Positions 55,498 through 62,824 of a stretch of 64,000 bases of DNA are shown here, in pieces (positions within the stretch are counted from its first letter, which is position 1; every line of letters begins with the position of its first letter). The position numbers and the translations under genes were made by a program. This DNA is from Helicobacter pametensis ATCC 51478 (GTDB lineage Bacteria > Campylobacterota > Campylobacteria > Campylobacterales > Helicobacteraceae), in NCBI RefSeq assembly GCF_000518225.1, contig NZ_JADE01000008.1, forward strand, positions 1 through 64,000, given 5' to 3'. A model generated the notes under the pieces. That model saw only the letters and a program-made list of their open reading frames with translations, ran no database searches and was not told where the DNA came from.

Positions 55498-56185
55498 CAC
55501 AATTTCCTTTGATGTGGTGTTTGCATCCAAATTCTTGGAGTAATTCTTCTCTTTGGCGTGGAATCTCAAAGAGTGAAAGAGTTGTTTGAAGATGAGCAAT
55601 ATGCGTGGCATAAGTCAGCAAGAGTTCAAGATCATGGCAGACGACAATGATTCCCCTGCCTTGGGAATGCAGAGTAGAAAGCAAGGAAAAGATCTCAAGG
55701 GTTGAGTGGGTGTCAATGTGTGCAGTGGGCTCATCCAAAATCAAAAGCTTAGAATCAGCACACAAAGCTCTAGCAATCAATACTTTTTGCTTCTGTCCTC
55801 CGCTAAGGGCATTGAAGTTTTGATGGGCAAGATGAGCAAGATTGAGTTCATGTAGGATCTCTTGAGTGCGTTGTTTGTCTGCTTGGGTGTAGAGTCCAAA
55901 GGGGCGTGTGCATCCCATCAAAACAAGATCAAAGACACAGATTGGGAAATTGGGATTGCCTGTGATGTGTTGTGGGACATAGCCTATTTGTGCGGGAGAG
56001 ATGTCTTTGTGGATGGCGTGGGTAGGATCTTGGATCAAGCCTAGGATGAGTTTGATCAGAGTTGATTTTCCACCACCATTATTGCCAATGATTCCCAGAA
56101 ACTGCGAGCAATCATACTCTAGTGAGAGATTGGAGAGCACTTCTTGGTGATTGTAGGTAAAGCTTAGATTGCAAATAGAAATCAT
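55490..56185 (-). CDS. znuC: Zinc ABC transporter ATPase (ZnuC-like)
   Basis: ABC ATPase of 231 residues: Walker A GNNGGGKST (about 34-42), 'IGYVPQH', signature LSGGQKQK (about 126-133), Walker B LLILDEPTAHID (about 147-158) and the switch His in VCHD. Overlaps znuA by four bases. Confidence 0.92.
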   Translation of the reverse strand: MISICNLSFTYNHQEVLSNLSLEYDCSQFLGIIGNNGGGKSTLIKLILGLIQDPTHAIHKDISPAQIGYVPQHITGNPNFPICVFDLVLMGCTRPFGLYTQADKQRTQEILHELNLAHLAHQNFNALSGGQKQKVLIARALCADSKLLILDEPTAHIDTHSTLEIFSLLSTLHSQGRGIIVVCHDLELLLTYATHIAHLQTTLSLFEIPRQREELLQEFGCKHHIKGNCDA

Positions 56186-57015
56186 TGAATCAAGCCTTGT
56201 GCGAAATGAAGCATCTCTTGCTCCCAGTCATAAGCTAGGGGGTTTGTGATCCAAATACTAGCCCCTGTTTGTTTGGCAAGAGTAGAGGCAGCCTGTGTGG
56301 AGAAACCATTTTGTACAAAGATGACTTTGATGTGATGTGTTTTGATGGCTTTGAGGGTTTGGGCTAGGATCTGAGGTGTGGGCTCTTTGCCTTCAAATTC
56401 GATTGAGATTTCTTTGAGTTGGAATTCTTTGGCGAAGTGTCCCCATGCTGGATGATAGGTGATAAATGTGCGATTTTTGAGAGATTTGAGCTGGTTTGTA
56501 ATGTTTTGATGCAAAGCATTGATCTGCTCAAGAAAAGCATTTAGATTGTGTTCATAAAGTGCTTTGTGTTGGGGATAATGAGAGATAAGGATTTGAGTGA
56601 TCTTGTGTGCGATATCTTTGACTAGCATTGGGCTGAGCCAAGTGTGTGGGTTGTGATGGTGGAGATGATGGGAATGCTTGTGAGTGTGAGGGTCTTTTGT
56701 GATTGGGGCGATGGAGAGGATCTGGGTGTGTGCAAGATTGTTTTTGAGTTTGGGAATCCAGATGTGTTCAAACTCCAATCCCATCGTCAAATACAAATCA
56801 CTCTTTTGAAGATCTAGGATCATTTGAGGTTTGAACTCAAAAGTATGAGGATCTGCTCCTTGGGGGATCAGGGTGTGAATCTCCACTGTGTCACCAGCGA
56901 TTTGTTTGAGAAAGTAAGCTTGAGGAGGGATGCTCACAGAGATGAGAGGTTTGGCATAAAGAAAGCCAAGTGTCCAAGCAAAGAATGCAAAAAAGATAGC
57001 TTGAAGCTTTTTCAT
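56182..57015 (-). CDS. znuA: Zinc-binding periplasmic protein (ZnuA-like)
   Basis: Cluster A-1 metal-binding protein of 277 residues with a signal peptide (residues 1-21). It has 'IPQGADPHTFEFKP' (first zinc His near 57), a His-rich loop DPHTHKHSHHLHHHNPHTW (about 108-126), and 'FITYHPAWGHFAKEF' (about 184-198). The His-rich loop favours zinc over manganese. First gene of znuABC, AAGGA box before ATG 57015. Confidence 0.92.
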   Translation of the reverse strand: MKKLQAIFFAFFAWTLGFLYAKPLISVSIPPQAYFLKQIAGDTVEIHTLIPQGADPHTFEFKPQMILDLQKSDLYLTMGLEFEHIWIPKLKNNLAHTQILSIAPITKDPHTHKHSHHLHHHNPHTWLSPMLVKDIAHKITQILISHYPQHKALYEHNLNAFLEQINALHQNITNQLKSLKNRTFITYHPAWGHFAKEFQLKEISIEFEGKEPTPQILAQTLKAIKTHHIKVIFVQNGFSTQAASTLAKQTGASIWITNPLAYDWEQEMLHFAQGLIQ

Positions 57016-57058
57016 AGTTTTTCCTTGGTGTGGGATAATGAAATAGTTATTTTAGCAG

Positions 57059-57075
57059 ATGCAACTAAGTTGCAT
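57059..57075. promoter_or_regulatory. Perfect 17-bp palindrome between znuA and the Fur-family gene (Zur-box candidate)
   Basis: ATGCAACTAAGTTGCAT: eight-base arms around one central A, the 8-1-8 spacing used by Fur-family repressors. It lies between the znuA -10 (TAAAAT on minus, 57054-57049) and the regulator's -10 (TAAAAT on plus, 57087-57092), so one bound dimer could control both promoters. Zinc as signal is inferred from the neighbours. Confidence 0.82.
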
Positions 57076-57117
57076 AATAGAAGTGATAAAATTAAAATAA
57101 AAAAGGATTTGGGCTTG

Positions 57118-57465
57118 ATGAATGCACGCAAACTTCTTCAAGATCACGGAATCAGCGTGAGTGATTTGAGAGTGCAGATGATAGAAATTCTTGCGCGTGC
57201 TAGAGCTCCCTTGAGTTTCGAATCTTTTTCTCTTGATGCCAACAAAACCACCTTTTATCGCAATATGGAGCTTTTTGAAAAAGAGGGGATTGTGGTGAAA
57301 ACTGAACTGGATCGCAAGGGATTTTATGAGCTTGCTGATCGAGTGAGGGCTTATTTTGTATGTGAGGTGTGTCATGAGTTTCAAAATATACAGATGCCAA
57401 AACTAGATGGGAAAATCAAAAGTGTGCTAGTCAAGGGTGTGTGTCAAAAATGTGATGAGGAATGA
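57118..57465 (+). CDS. zur: Fur-family regulator, probably zinc-responsive (Zur)
   Basis: A 115-residue Fur-family repressor: 'GISVSDLRVQMIEILARA' winged-helix start, recognition region 'DANKTTFYRNMELFEKEGIVV' (landmark TTFYRNMELFEKEGIV, about 41-56), and two zinc CxxC pairs, CEVC (about 82-85) and CQKC (about 109-112). I chose ATG 57118 (AAAGGA upstream); the open frame to 56824 crosses the operator. Its place divergent from znuABC supports Zur rather than PerR. It overlaps wecB by four bases. Confidence 0.85.
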   Translation: MNARKLLQDHGISVSDLRVQMIEILARARAPLSFESFSLDANKTTFYRNMELFEKEGIVVKTELDRKGFYELADRVRAYFVCEVCHEFQNIQMPKLDGKIKSVLVKGVCQKCDEE

Positions 57466-58502
57466 GTGTGAGAATCTTGACAATCCTTGGAGCTAGGCCT
57501 CAGTTTATCAAGCATTCTGTGATTCAAAAAAGGCTCAAAGAGCATGGGATAGAAGAGGTTTTGCTCCACACTGGACAGCATTTTGACACCTCAATGAGTG
57601 AGATATTTTTCAAAGAGCTTGAGATAAAAAAGCCCGATCTCTTGCTAGAAATAAGAGAGAGAGATTCCTTGCTTCAGCTTAGCTCTATGCTTGCTCAAAT
57701 GCATAAAAATCTTGAGGCAAAGAACTTTGATTGTGTTCTTGTGTATGGAGATACGACTTCTACACTTGCTGGAAGTCTTTTTGCCAAGGATAAGGGAATG
57801 AGACTTGCGCATATCGAAGCAGGTCTTAGAAGTGGGGATCTTGGGATGCCTGAAGAGCGAAATCGAATCATCACTGATCAAATGGCAGATCTTTTGTTTG
57901 CTCCAACGATAGAAGCGTATGAAAATCTTGTGAGAGAAAACATCAAAGGAGAAGTGATCATCAGTGGGGATGTGATGCTAGATAGCTTTTTGCACTTTTT
58001 GCCTAGGTCTCAAGCCCCTCAAGGAGTGAGAATCCCAGAAGAATTCATCCTCTGCACACTCCATCGCCAAAGCAATGTAGATGATAGAGAGAGGCTAAGA
58101 TTTTTGCTTGAGGGCTTGGGTGAGGTGGCAGAGAGGATTCCTATCATTTTCCCCATCCATCCACGCACACAAAAAAGGATAGAGGAGTTTGATCTCACTC
58201 TCCCTAGTTCAATCTTGTTTGTCCCTCCTCAGGGGTATTTGCAAACTCTTTGGTTGCTTGAGCATTGTCAGTGTGTCTTTACAGATAGCGGTGGATTGCA
58301 AAAAGAAGCATATTTTGCGAAGAAAAAATGTCTTGTTTTGAGAGAAGTGAGCGAGTGGGTCGAACTTGTAGAAAATGATGCGTGTGAATTGTTGGGAAGT
58401 CAAGGAGTGCTTGAGGCTTATCAATCGCTAGGGGGGTTTAGCACACCTAGTGGCTTGTATGGGGATGGAAGAAGTGTGGAGAGGATTTTGGGGAGTTTCT
58501 AA
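57462..58502 (+). CDS. wecB: UDP-N-acetylglucosamine 2-epimerase (non-hydrolysing)
   Basis: Interconverts UDP-GlcNAc and UDP-ManNAc for surface polysaccharide. 346 residues: 'GARPQFIKHSVIQK' (about 9-22), 'HTGQHFD' (about 36-42), 'VYGDTTSTLAGSL' (about 88-100), 'HIEAGLRSGD' (about 111-120), and 'TDSGGLQKEA' near 272. Translationally coupled to the Fur-family gene, an unusual pairing. Confidence 0.92.
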   Translation: MSVRILTILGARPQFIKHSVIQKRLKEHGIEEVLLHTGQHFDTSMSEIFFKELEIKKPDLLLEIRERDSLLQLSSMLAQMHKNLEAKNFDCVLVYGDTTSTLAGSLFAKDKGMRLAHIEAGLRSGDLGMPEERNRIITDQMADLLFAPTIEAYENLVRENIKGEVIISGDVMLDSFLHFLPRSQAPQGVRIPEEFILCTLHRQSNVDDRERLRFLLEGLGEVAERIPIIFPIHPRTQKRIEEFDLTLPSSILFVPPQGYLQTLWLLEHCQCVFTDSGGLQKEAYFAKKKCLVLREVSEWVELVENDACELLGSQGVLEAYQSLGGFSTPSGLYGDGRSVERILGSF

Positions 58503-58511
58503 TGGGTGACT

Positions 58512-59240
58512 TTATGGACAAAACTCCATAATTAAATCATGATTTTTTGTAAGTTTGTGTAGATGTGTTTTTGTAATAAATGTCCCGTTTTTAAATAATC
58601 CAGCAACAGCCTGATCATTTTTAAATTCAACTATTGCTTGTATCTCTCCCATTTTATATTTCGTCATGATCCCCTCTCTTTTTTCGTCTACATACGGAAT
58701 TTCTAGTATGAGGATGCCGTCTGTATCGTATATGCTCATAATACCATTTAGCATTTCATTTTTAATTGGTACTTTCATTAGAAGTTTTCCATTTTCGTGA
58801 TATCCCCTAACTGTCCCACGAATTTTTCCATTCTTTAGAGGGATTATTGCTTCAAGTTTTCCATTTTCGTGATAGAGCTTACCTATCCCATTTTTTATTC
58901 CCTTTTTGTAGGGAGTTTTTGATTGTAGTTTGCCATTTTTGTAATATTGCTTTTCTATACCATCTTCTAGATTTTCTACAATAAAAACTTTGCTCCATAA
59001 TTCTCCACTTTCATAATAGCGTTTTGCAATTCCATAAATCTCTCCATTTTGTAGCGGAGCCTCAAATTCAATAGCTCCACTTGCATAATAGGTTCGAATG
59101 TAATTTTCATCTTTTGAGTCTATATGTTGTTTTGTTGAAAGTAGTTTAGATTTTAATAGTCTTGCAAGTGGCATCAAGATGAACTCCGCTAGTGCAATGT
59201 AAAACAAATCGACTAGTCTATTTTTTAACCATTTGTCCAT
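58512..59240 (-). CDS. YwqK-type (MORN-like) repeat protein
   Basis: A 242-residue protein. An N-terminal hydrophobic segment (about 10-28) may anchor it. From about residue 48 come seven repeats of roughly 23 residues of the form Y-x-x-G-x-L-x-x-x-x-x-x-K-x-G-x-x-x-G, such as 'YYKNGKLQSKTPYKKGIKNG' and 'YHENGKLEAIIPLKNGKIRG'. This is the YwqK antitoxin-type repeat, found in immunity and surface proteins. No toxin neighbour is visible. A perfect seven-base hairpin (58512-58531) covers its stop codon. Confidence 0.78.
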   Translation of the reverse strand: MDKWLKNRLVDLFYIALAEFILMPLARLLKSKLLSTKQHIDSKDENYIRTYYASGAIEFEAPLQNGEIYGIAKRYYESGELWSKVFIVENLEDGIEKQYYKNGKLQSKTPYKKGIKNGIGKLYHENGKLEAIIPLKNGKIRGTVRGYHENGKLLMKVPIKNEMLNGIMSIYDTDGILILEIPYVDEKREGIMTKYKMGEIQAIVEFKNDQAVAGLFKNGTFITKTHLHKLTKNHDLIMEFCP

Positions 59241-59286
59241 TTTATTCCTTGATTTGACAATTACTAAAAATTATTTTACTAAAAGA

Positions 59287-59985
59287 TTAATACACAAACT
59301 CCTCGCCCATTTCATCCTCGATCTCTTCTCTAATCTCCTCTTCAAGTTCTCCCATGGGATAGAGCTTATTCCACGCCTCAATGAGTGCTCTCTCTTGCTT
59401 GGATAGAGGGATATTGTATTTTTTGCTCATATATAGATAGCTTCTTGCGATGTAGCCTTTGGAATAATCTGCGGGATAGAATCTCCTCTCTTTGAAATTG
59501 GTATAGACTTTGCAGTTTCCATATTGGCTGAACTCCAATCCTTTGGGAGCTTCTGAATATCTGAAATTACTTCGATCCCCATTGATCTCCCCCACACTTG
59601 GGAAAAGGATATGTAGATCTGATTCCATTGAGCGAAATTTGGGATCTTTTTGACAAGCTTTTCTTCCGCCCTTTTTCCAGCAGGGCAAATGTCGCCCAAA
59701 ATTTTCAGCAGGCATAATATGCTCAATCTCCACTCTTGTCGCTCTTTGGTTGGGTTTGCCTTTTTTGGTCAGTGGGTTGCGTGGAGTGTAGTTGGGGCTT
59801 TTGTGTAAGATGTATTTTCCTCTAATGATGTCAAAAGGCACTTGGCAATAAAAAGTCTTCATATACTTCTCCCCAAGATCCAAAAACACATCTTTTAGTC
59901 TTCTTTTGGCCTCTTGAAAGTTTTTGGGTGGATGTGCATGAAGCAATGCAGCAAACAAGAGCATACAGAGTAAGATTTGGGACAT
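59287..59985 (-). CDS. Endonuclease I-family secreted nuclease
   Basis: A 232-residue protein with a signal peptide (MSQILLCMLLFAALLHA). The EndA/Vvn core is present: 'RVEIEHIMPAENFGR' (catalytic His in EHIMPAE), cysteines forming disulfides (CWKKGGRKAC), and 'SDLHILFPSVGEINGDRSNFRYSE' (landmark GEINGDRSNFRYSE). Degrades DNA in the periplasm or outside. ATG 59985 has AAGGA five to six bases upstream. A consensus TATAAT on the minus strand lies near 60021-60026. Confidence 0.88.
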   Translation of the reverse strand: MSQILLCMLLFAALLHAHPPKNFQEAKRRLKDVFLDLGEKYMKTFYCQVPFDIIRGKYILHKSPNYTPRNPLTKKGKPNQRATRVEIEHIMPAENFGRHLPCWKKGGRKACQKDPKFRSMESDLHILFPSVGEINGDRSNFRYSEAPKGLEFSQYGNCKVYTNFKERRFYPADYSKGYIARSYLYMSKKYNIPLSKQERALIEAWNKLYPMGELEEEIREEIEDEMGEEFVY

Positions 59986-60031
59986 AGAAATCCTTGGGAG
60001 TAAAAAATGCAAAAGGTGAAATTATATCTAG

Positions 60032-60093
60032 TGCCAAAGTCAAAATATCTCTGGCATCCCCTGTCTCCAAAACATTTGTCCAAAAATGGATTT
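60032..60093. repeat. 62-bp direct repeat, left copy
   Basis: Begins TGCCAAAGTCAAAATATCTC and is identical over 62 bases to 61079-61140. It adjoins the promoter of the endonuclease gene. Bases outside the 62-mer differ on both sides. Confidence 0.97.
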
Positions 60094-60200
60094 AAATTCG
60101 TGCAAACATGGTAAATAAAAAAAACAATACAATTCCAATGAAAGTTTTGGGGTGTTGATCGCACACCTTCTGGGTGATAACAGCCAAGACAATGACCCCA

Positions 60201-61016
60201 TTACTTCTCATAGACACTAAAATAAAATTTATCTCCAAAAATTGTGAAGTTCCCCTTCAAACTCCCTTTGTATGTGTTTTGATTTTGAATAGTGTATTTA
60301 TTAAGTTCTTGTTCTATGTATTGCACTAATTGCATTTTGGGTGCTCGATTTAGATGCTTTGAAGAGTTTGATGGATTTTTGTAGCGATACACGATTGCAC
60401 CTATAAAAAGATCTACAATTTGAATAAAAGCAGATGTGTCAGATTCTAACATATAGGCATTAAAGACCTGCTTAAGCTTTCTTATTTCATCTTCAAAAAA
60501 TAAACCATCCTTAGGTTTATTGAGATAATCTGCGAGAATTGCGATTTGATGACCATCTTTGCAGTGTTGCTTGATATGTGCTTTTGCAAATCTTAGATGA
60601 GTATCCCAGACTGTCGTTTGTTTTCTGACTTTTTCCTTATCGATAATAAAGATCGAGAAGTAAAAATGCTCATAAGATAGGCAGGTTTGGATAATTTCTT
60701 GATACATGGGAAGAAATTTCTTACTCTTAAGAGAGCTAAATTTTAATTCTCCCATTTTGGAATCCTCTTTTTTGGAATTGGCGATAATGATTCCTTTGTG
60801 TTTTGCCTTAATTGCTGTGATCTTTTGCAATAACCTGCTTGTATCATGAAGTCTTAACAAGCCAAGTGCAAAGTAGGGCTGTGCTACATCATTGCTCAAA
60901 ACTCCTGTTTCATCCATAAAACCAAAAAAACACACTAGCCTCCATTCTCTTAAGATTTTATCACCCTCCTCTATCTTTTTATGATTTGTTTTTTGGTTTC
61001 TAGGCAAGTTCAACAT
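60201..61016 (-). CDS. DUF3800-family protein, probably RNase H-fold
   Basis: A 271-residue frame. The DUF3800 landmark 'GFMDETG...PYFALGLLRL' starts near residue 32 (Asp in MDETG). A middle acidic strand is 'IAILADYLNKPKDG', and the C-terminal 'FIQIVDLFIGAIVYRYKN' carries the family's final Asp. Family members are predicted nucleases of accessory regions. ATG 61016 overlaps the stop of an upstream frame (ATGTTGA); GTG just before residues VCFFGFMDETG, with GGAGG upstream, is a possible internal start. It is enclosed by 62-bp direct repeats, so it looks inserted. Confidence 0.8.
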   Translation of the reverse strand: MLNLPRNQKTNHKKIEEGDKILREWRLVCFFGFMDETGVLSNDVAQPYFALGLLRLHDTSRLLQKITAIKAKHKGIIIANSKKEDSKMGELKFSSLKSKKFLPMYQEIIQTCLSYEHFYFSIFIIDKEKVRKQTTVWDTHLRFAKAHIKQHCKDGHQIAILADYLNKPKDGLFFEDEIRKLKQVFNAYMLESDTSAFIQIVDLFIGAIVYRYKNPSNSSKHLNRAPKMQLVQYIEQELNKYTIQNQNTYKGSLKGNFTIFGDKFYFSVYEK

Positions 61017-61078
61017 TTTGTTTTTGGATTTTTGAGCTCTGTTAAGATTTTTTCTCTTGGGATTAGAGGATTATTTTT

Positions 61079-61140
61079 TGCCAAAGTCAAAATATCTCTG
61101 GCATCCCCTGTCTCCAAAACATTTGTCCAAAAATGGATTT
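61079..61140. repeat. 62-bp direct repeat, right copy
   Basis: Identical to 60032-60093. It ends 23 bases ahead of the predicted -10 of the thiamine operon. Read on the minus strand it encodes IHFWTNVLETGDARDILTLA, which continues in frame to a stop at 61010-61012, inside the DUF3800 start. Confidence 0.97.
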
Positions 61141-61163
61141 TGATGAAAGAGCAAGGATTAGGA

Positions 61164-61169
61164 TAGAAT
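61164..61169 (+). promoter_or_regulatory. Probable -10 box of the thiamine operon
   Basis: TAGAAT, placing the transcript start near 61176, at the 5' edge of the TPP riboswitch. Confidence 0.5.
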
Positions 61170-61177
61170 CCATTTGA

Positions 61178-61255
61178 TTTCTAGGGGTGCTAGAGGCTTT
61201 GTCTTTGGCTGAGATTAGACCCATGAACTTGTGAGGTAATGCTCGCGGAAGGAAA
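61178..61255 (+). ncRNA. TPP riboswitch (THI element)
   Basis: Contains the conserved blocks in order: GGGGTGCT (61184-61191), GGCTGAGA (61207-61214), ACCC near 61219, GAAC, then GGTAATGCT and GCGGAAGGAAA (to 61255). TTTCT at 61178-61182 can pair with GGAAA at the end as P1. The 3' part contains the Shine-Dalgarno sequence of the ATG at 61259, so TPP binding should block translation. The downstream thiamine genes confirm the call. Confidence 0.93.
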
Positions 61256-61258
61256 GAA

Positions 61259-61930
61259 ATGTTACGACTTATATGGCTTTCATCGACCAATCTTTCGGCT
61301 TTTTTCTATGTTGTTTTGTGCGGTGTGTGTGTTGTGGTGGCTTGGATTAGCTATTGGAGTGGATCTAGCACGCTTGGTATCTTTGTGGCGATTTTGGGGA
61401 TTTTGTATGCTTTTTTTGCAGGGGAGGGTCGGCTTGTATGTTTTGTTTTTGGGATCATTTATTCCATCCTTTATGCCTATATCGCCTTTGATGCGAAACT
61501 TTATGGCGATGTGATGCTCAATCTTCTCTATCTTCCTATCAATATTTTGGGACTTTGGACTTGGAGGAGGAGCTGGGGAGATGAGAGAGTTGTGGTGCGA
61601 ACTTTGGGGGTGTGGGGGATGAGTGTGTGTGTGCTTGGGGTGCTTATCTTGAGCGTGGGGTATGGAGTGTTTTTGGATTTGATTGGATCATCGCTGGCCT
61701 ATTGGAACGCTTTGAGTGTGGTGCTGCAGATTTTGGCTTTTTATCTTCAGGCTAAGTGTTATGTGCAGAATTATTTGCTTGTGAGCATAGCCAATGTGAT
61801 TTCGATCTTGATGTGGTGGATGATCTATCATGAGGATTCCAATGCTTTGCCACAACTACTTAATATGCTTGTGTTTTTGGGGATTGGGCTGTGGTATTGG
61901 AGGATTTGGTCTCAAGAGGTGGGGAAATGA
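61259..61930 (+). CDS. pnuT: PnuC-family thiamine transporter
   Basis: A 223-residue membrane protein with about seven helices. The family motif is 'DVMLNLLYLPINILGLWTW' (about 84-102) and a second W-rich half occurs near 'ANVISILMWWMIY'. PnuC relatives under TPP riboswitches and next to thiamine pyrophosphokinase import thiamine (PnuT). GGAAGGAAAG lies just before ATG 61259. Overlaps thiN by four bases. Confidence 0.9.
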   Translation: MLRLIWLSSTNLSAFFYVVLCGVCVVVAWISYWSGSSTLGIFVAILGILYAFFAGEGRLVCFVFGIIYSILYAYIAFDAKLYGDVMLNLLYLPINILGLWTWRRSWGDERVVVRTLGVWGMSVCVLGVLILSVGYGVFLDLIGSSLAYWNALSVVLQILAFYLQAKCYVQNYLLVSIANVISILMWWMIYHEDSNALPQLLNMLVFLGIGLWYWRIWSQEVGK

Positions 61931-62544
61931 AAGTAGTGATTTTGGCAAATGGGGAATTCCCAACAAAAAAAGAGCTCATAGCAGAGCTAAGAGAAGCTCA
62001 ATTTTTGGCAGTGTGTGATGGAGCAGTGTGTCATCTTGAGGTCTTGGGGATTGAGCCAAGCATCATTATTGGTGATCTAGATAGCATTTCTTTGGAGTTG
62101 AGAGAGAAATATGCCCATAAGATTGTCCATATCCAAGAGCAAGAGAGCAATGATCTCTCTAAGGCATTTTTTCATTGTGTGGGCTTGGGGTTTGATGAGT
62201 TTGTGATCCTTGGAGCTACAGGAAAGAGAGAAGATCATACATTGGGGAATATTTCTTTGCTTTCTTGCTATGCAAGGCGGTGCAAAGAGGTGGTGATGAA
62301 AAGTGATTTTGGGGAGTTTGGTATCTATTCTTTGCCTTGTGTGATCCCCTCGCTCAAAGGGATGCAGATTTCTTTGTTTTGTCTTGATCCCAAAGCCAAG
62401 ATCAGCTCCAAAAACTTAAAATATCCTCTAGATTCCTTACAGCTCCCACTTTGGGCAAATGGGACGCTCAATGAAGCCCTAGGATCTTGCTTTGAGCTTG
62501 AGGCAGATAGTGGCACTCAAGTGATTGTGTATAAAGCCTTTTGA
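61927..62544 (+). CDS. thiN: Thiamine pyrophosphokinase
   Basis: Converts imported thiamine to TPP. 205 residues: 'VCDGAVCHLEVLGIEPSIIIGDLDSI' (landmarks CDGA and IGDLDSI, about 30-55), 'QESNDLSKAF' (about 74-83), 'ILGATGKREDHTLGNI' (about 96-111). ATG 61927 overlaps the pnuT stop (ATGA). With PnuT it forms a salvage pair regulated by its product. Confidence 0.93.
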   Translation: MKVVILANGEFPTKKELIAELREAQFLAVCDGAVCHLEVLGIEPSIIIGDLDSISLELREKYAHKIVHIQEQESNDLSKAFFHCVGLGFDEFVILGATGKREDHTLGNISLLSCYARRCKEVVMKSDFGEFGIYSLPCVIPSLKGMQISLFCLDPKAKISSKNLKYPLDSLQLPLWANGTLNEALGSCFELEADSGTQVIVYKAF

Positions 62545-62647
62545 TTGTTCAAAATATTTTTACTTTTTGTTGTGTTTTGGTGGAATAGAGTTTTATTGAG
62601 TTTGGAGAAATCCAAATCAAATGACAAATTTAGACAAGGAGGCAACA

Positions 62648-62815
62648 ATGGAGTTTTTAGAGATTTTTCTCATCTTTATTGCACTGCTTTTGATGATTTT
62701 TAAGCCAGAAAAAGAAAAATTGGCATTTGGAATTCTTGTAGGGTCATGGATTGTGATGGCTGTGATTTATTTTGGAATGCGAACTGGGAATATTCTCCCA
62801 ATCATCAATTTATAG
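62648..62815 (+). CDS. dba: Small membrane protein ahead of dsbI (Dba/DUF5993-like)
   Basis: A 55-residue protein with two transmembrane helices (about 3-20 and 29-45). AAGGAGG lies five bases before ATG 62648; the ATG at 62621 lacks a box. In Campylobacter and Helicobacter a small protein, Dba, is encoded just before dsbI and supports its production. Placement and size agree. Symbol by context. Confidence 0.72.
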   Translation: MEFLEIFLIFIALLLMIFKPEKEKLAFGILVGSWIVMAVIYFGMRTGNILPIINL

Positions 62816-62824
62816 GAGGATTCT

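Noticed and set aside
56824-57117. 98-codon N-terminal extension of the Fur-family regulator
   Set aside because: It crosses the palindromic operator and znuA on the other strand; ATG 57118 has an RBS and begins at the family start.
59831-60164. Minus-strand frames across the left 62-bp repeat
   Set aside because: They run into the endonuclease gene in the wrong frame and have no RBS; only the frame in the right copy looks protein-like.
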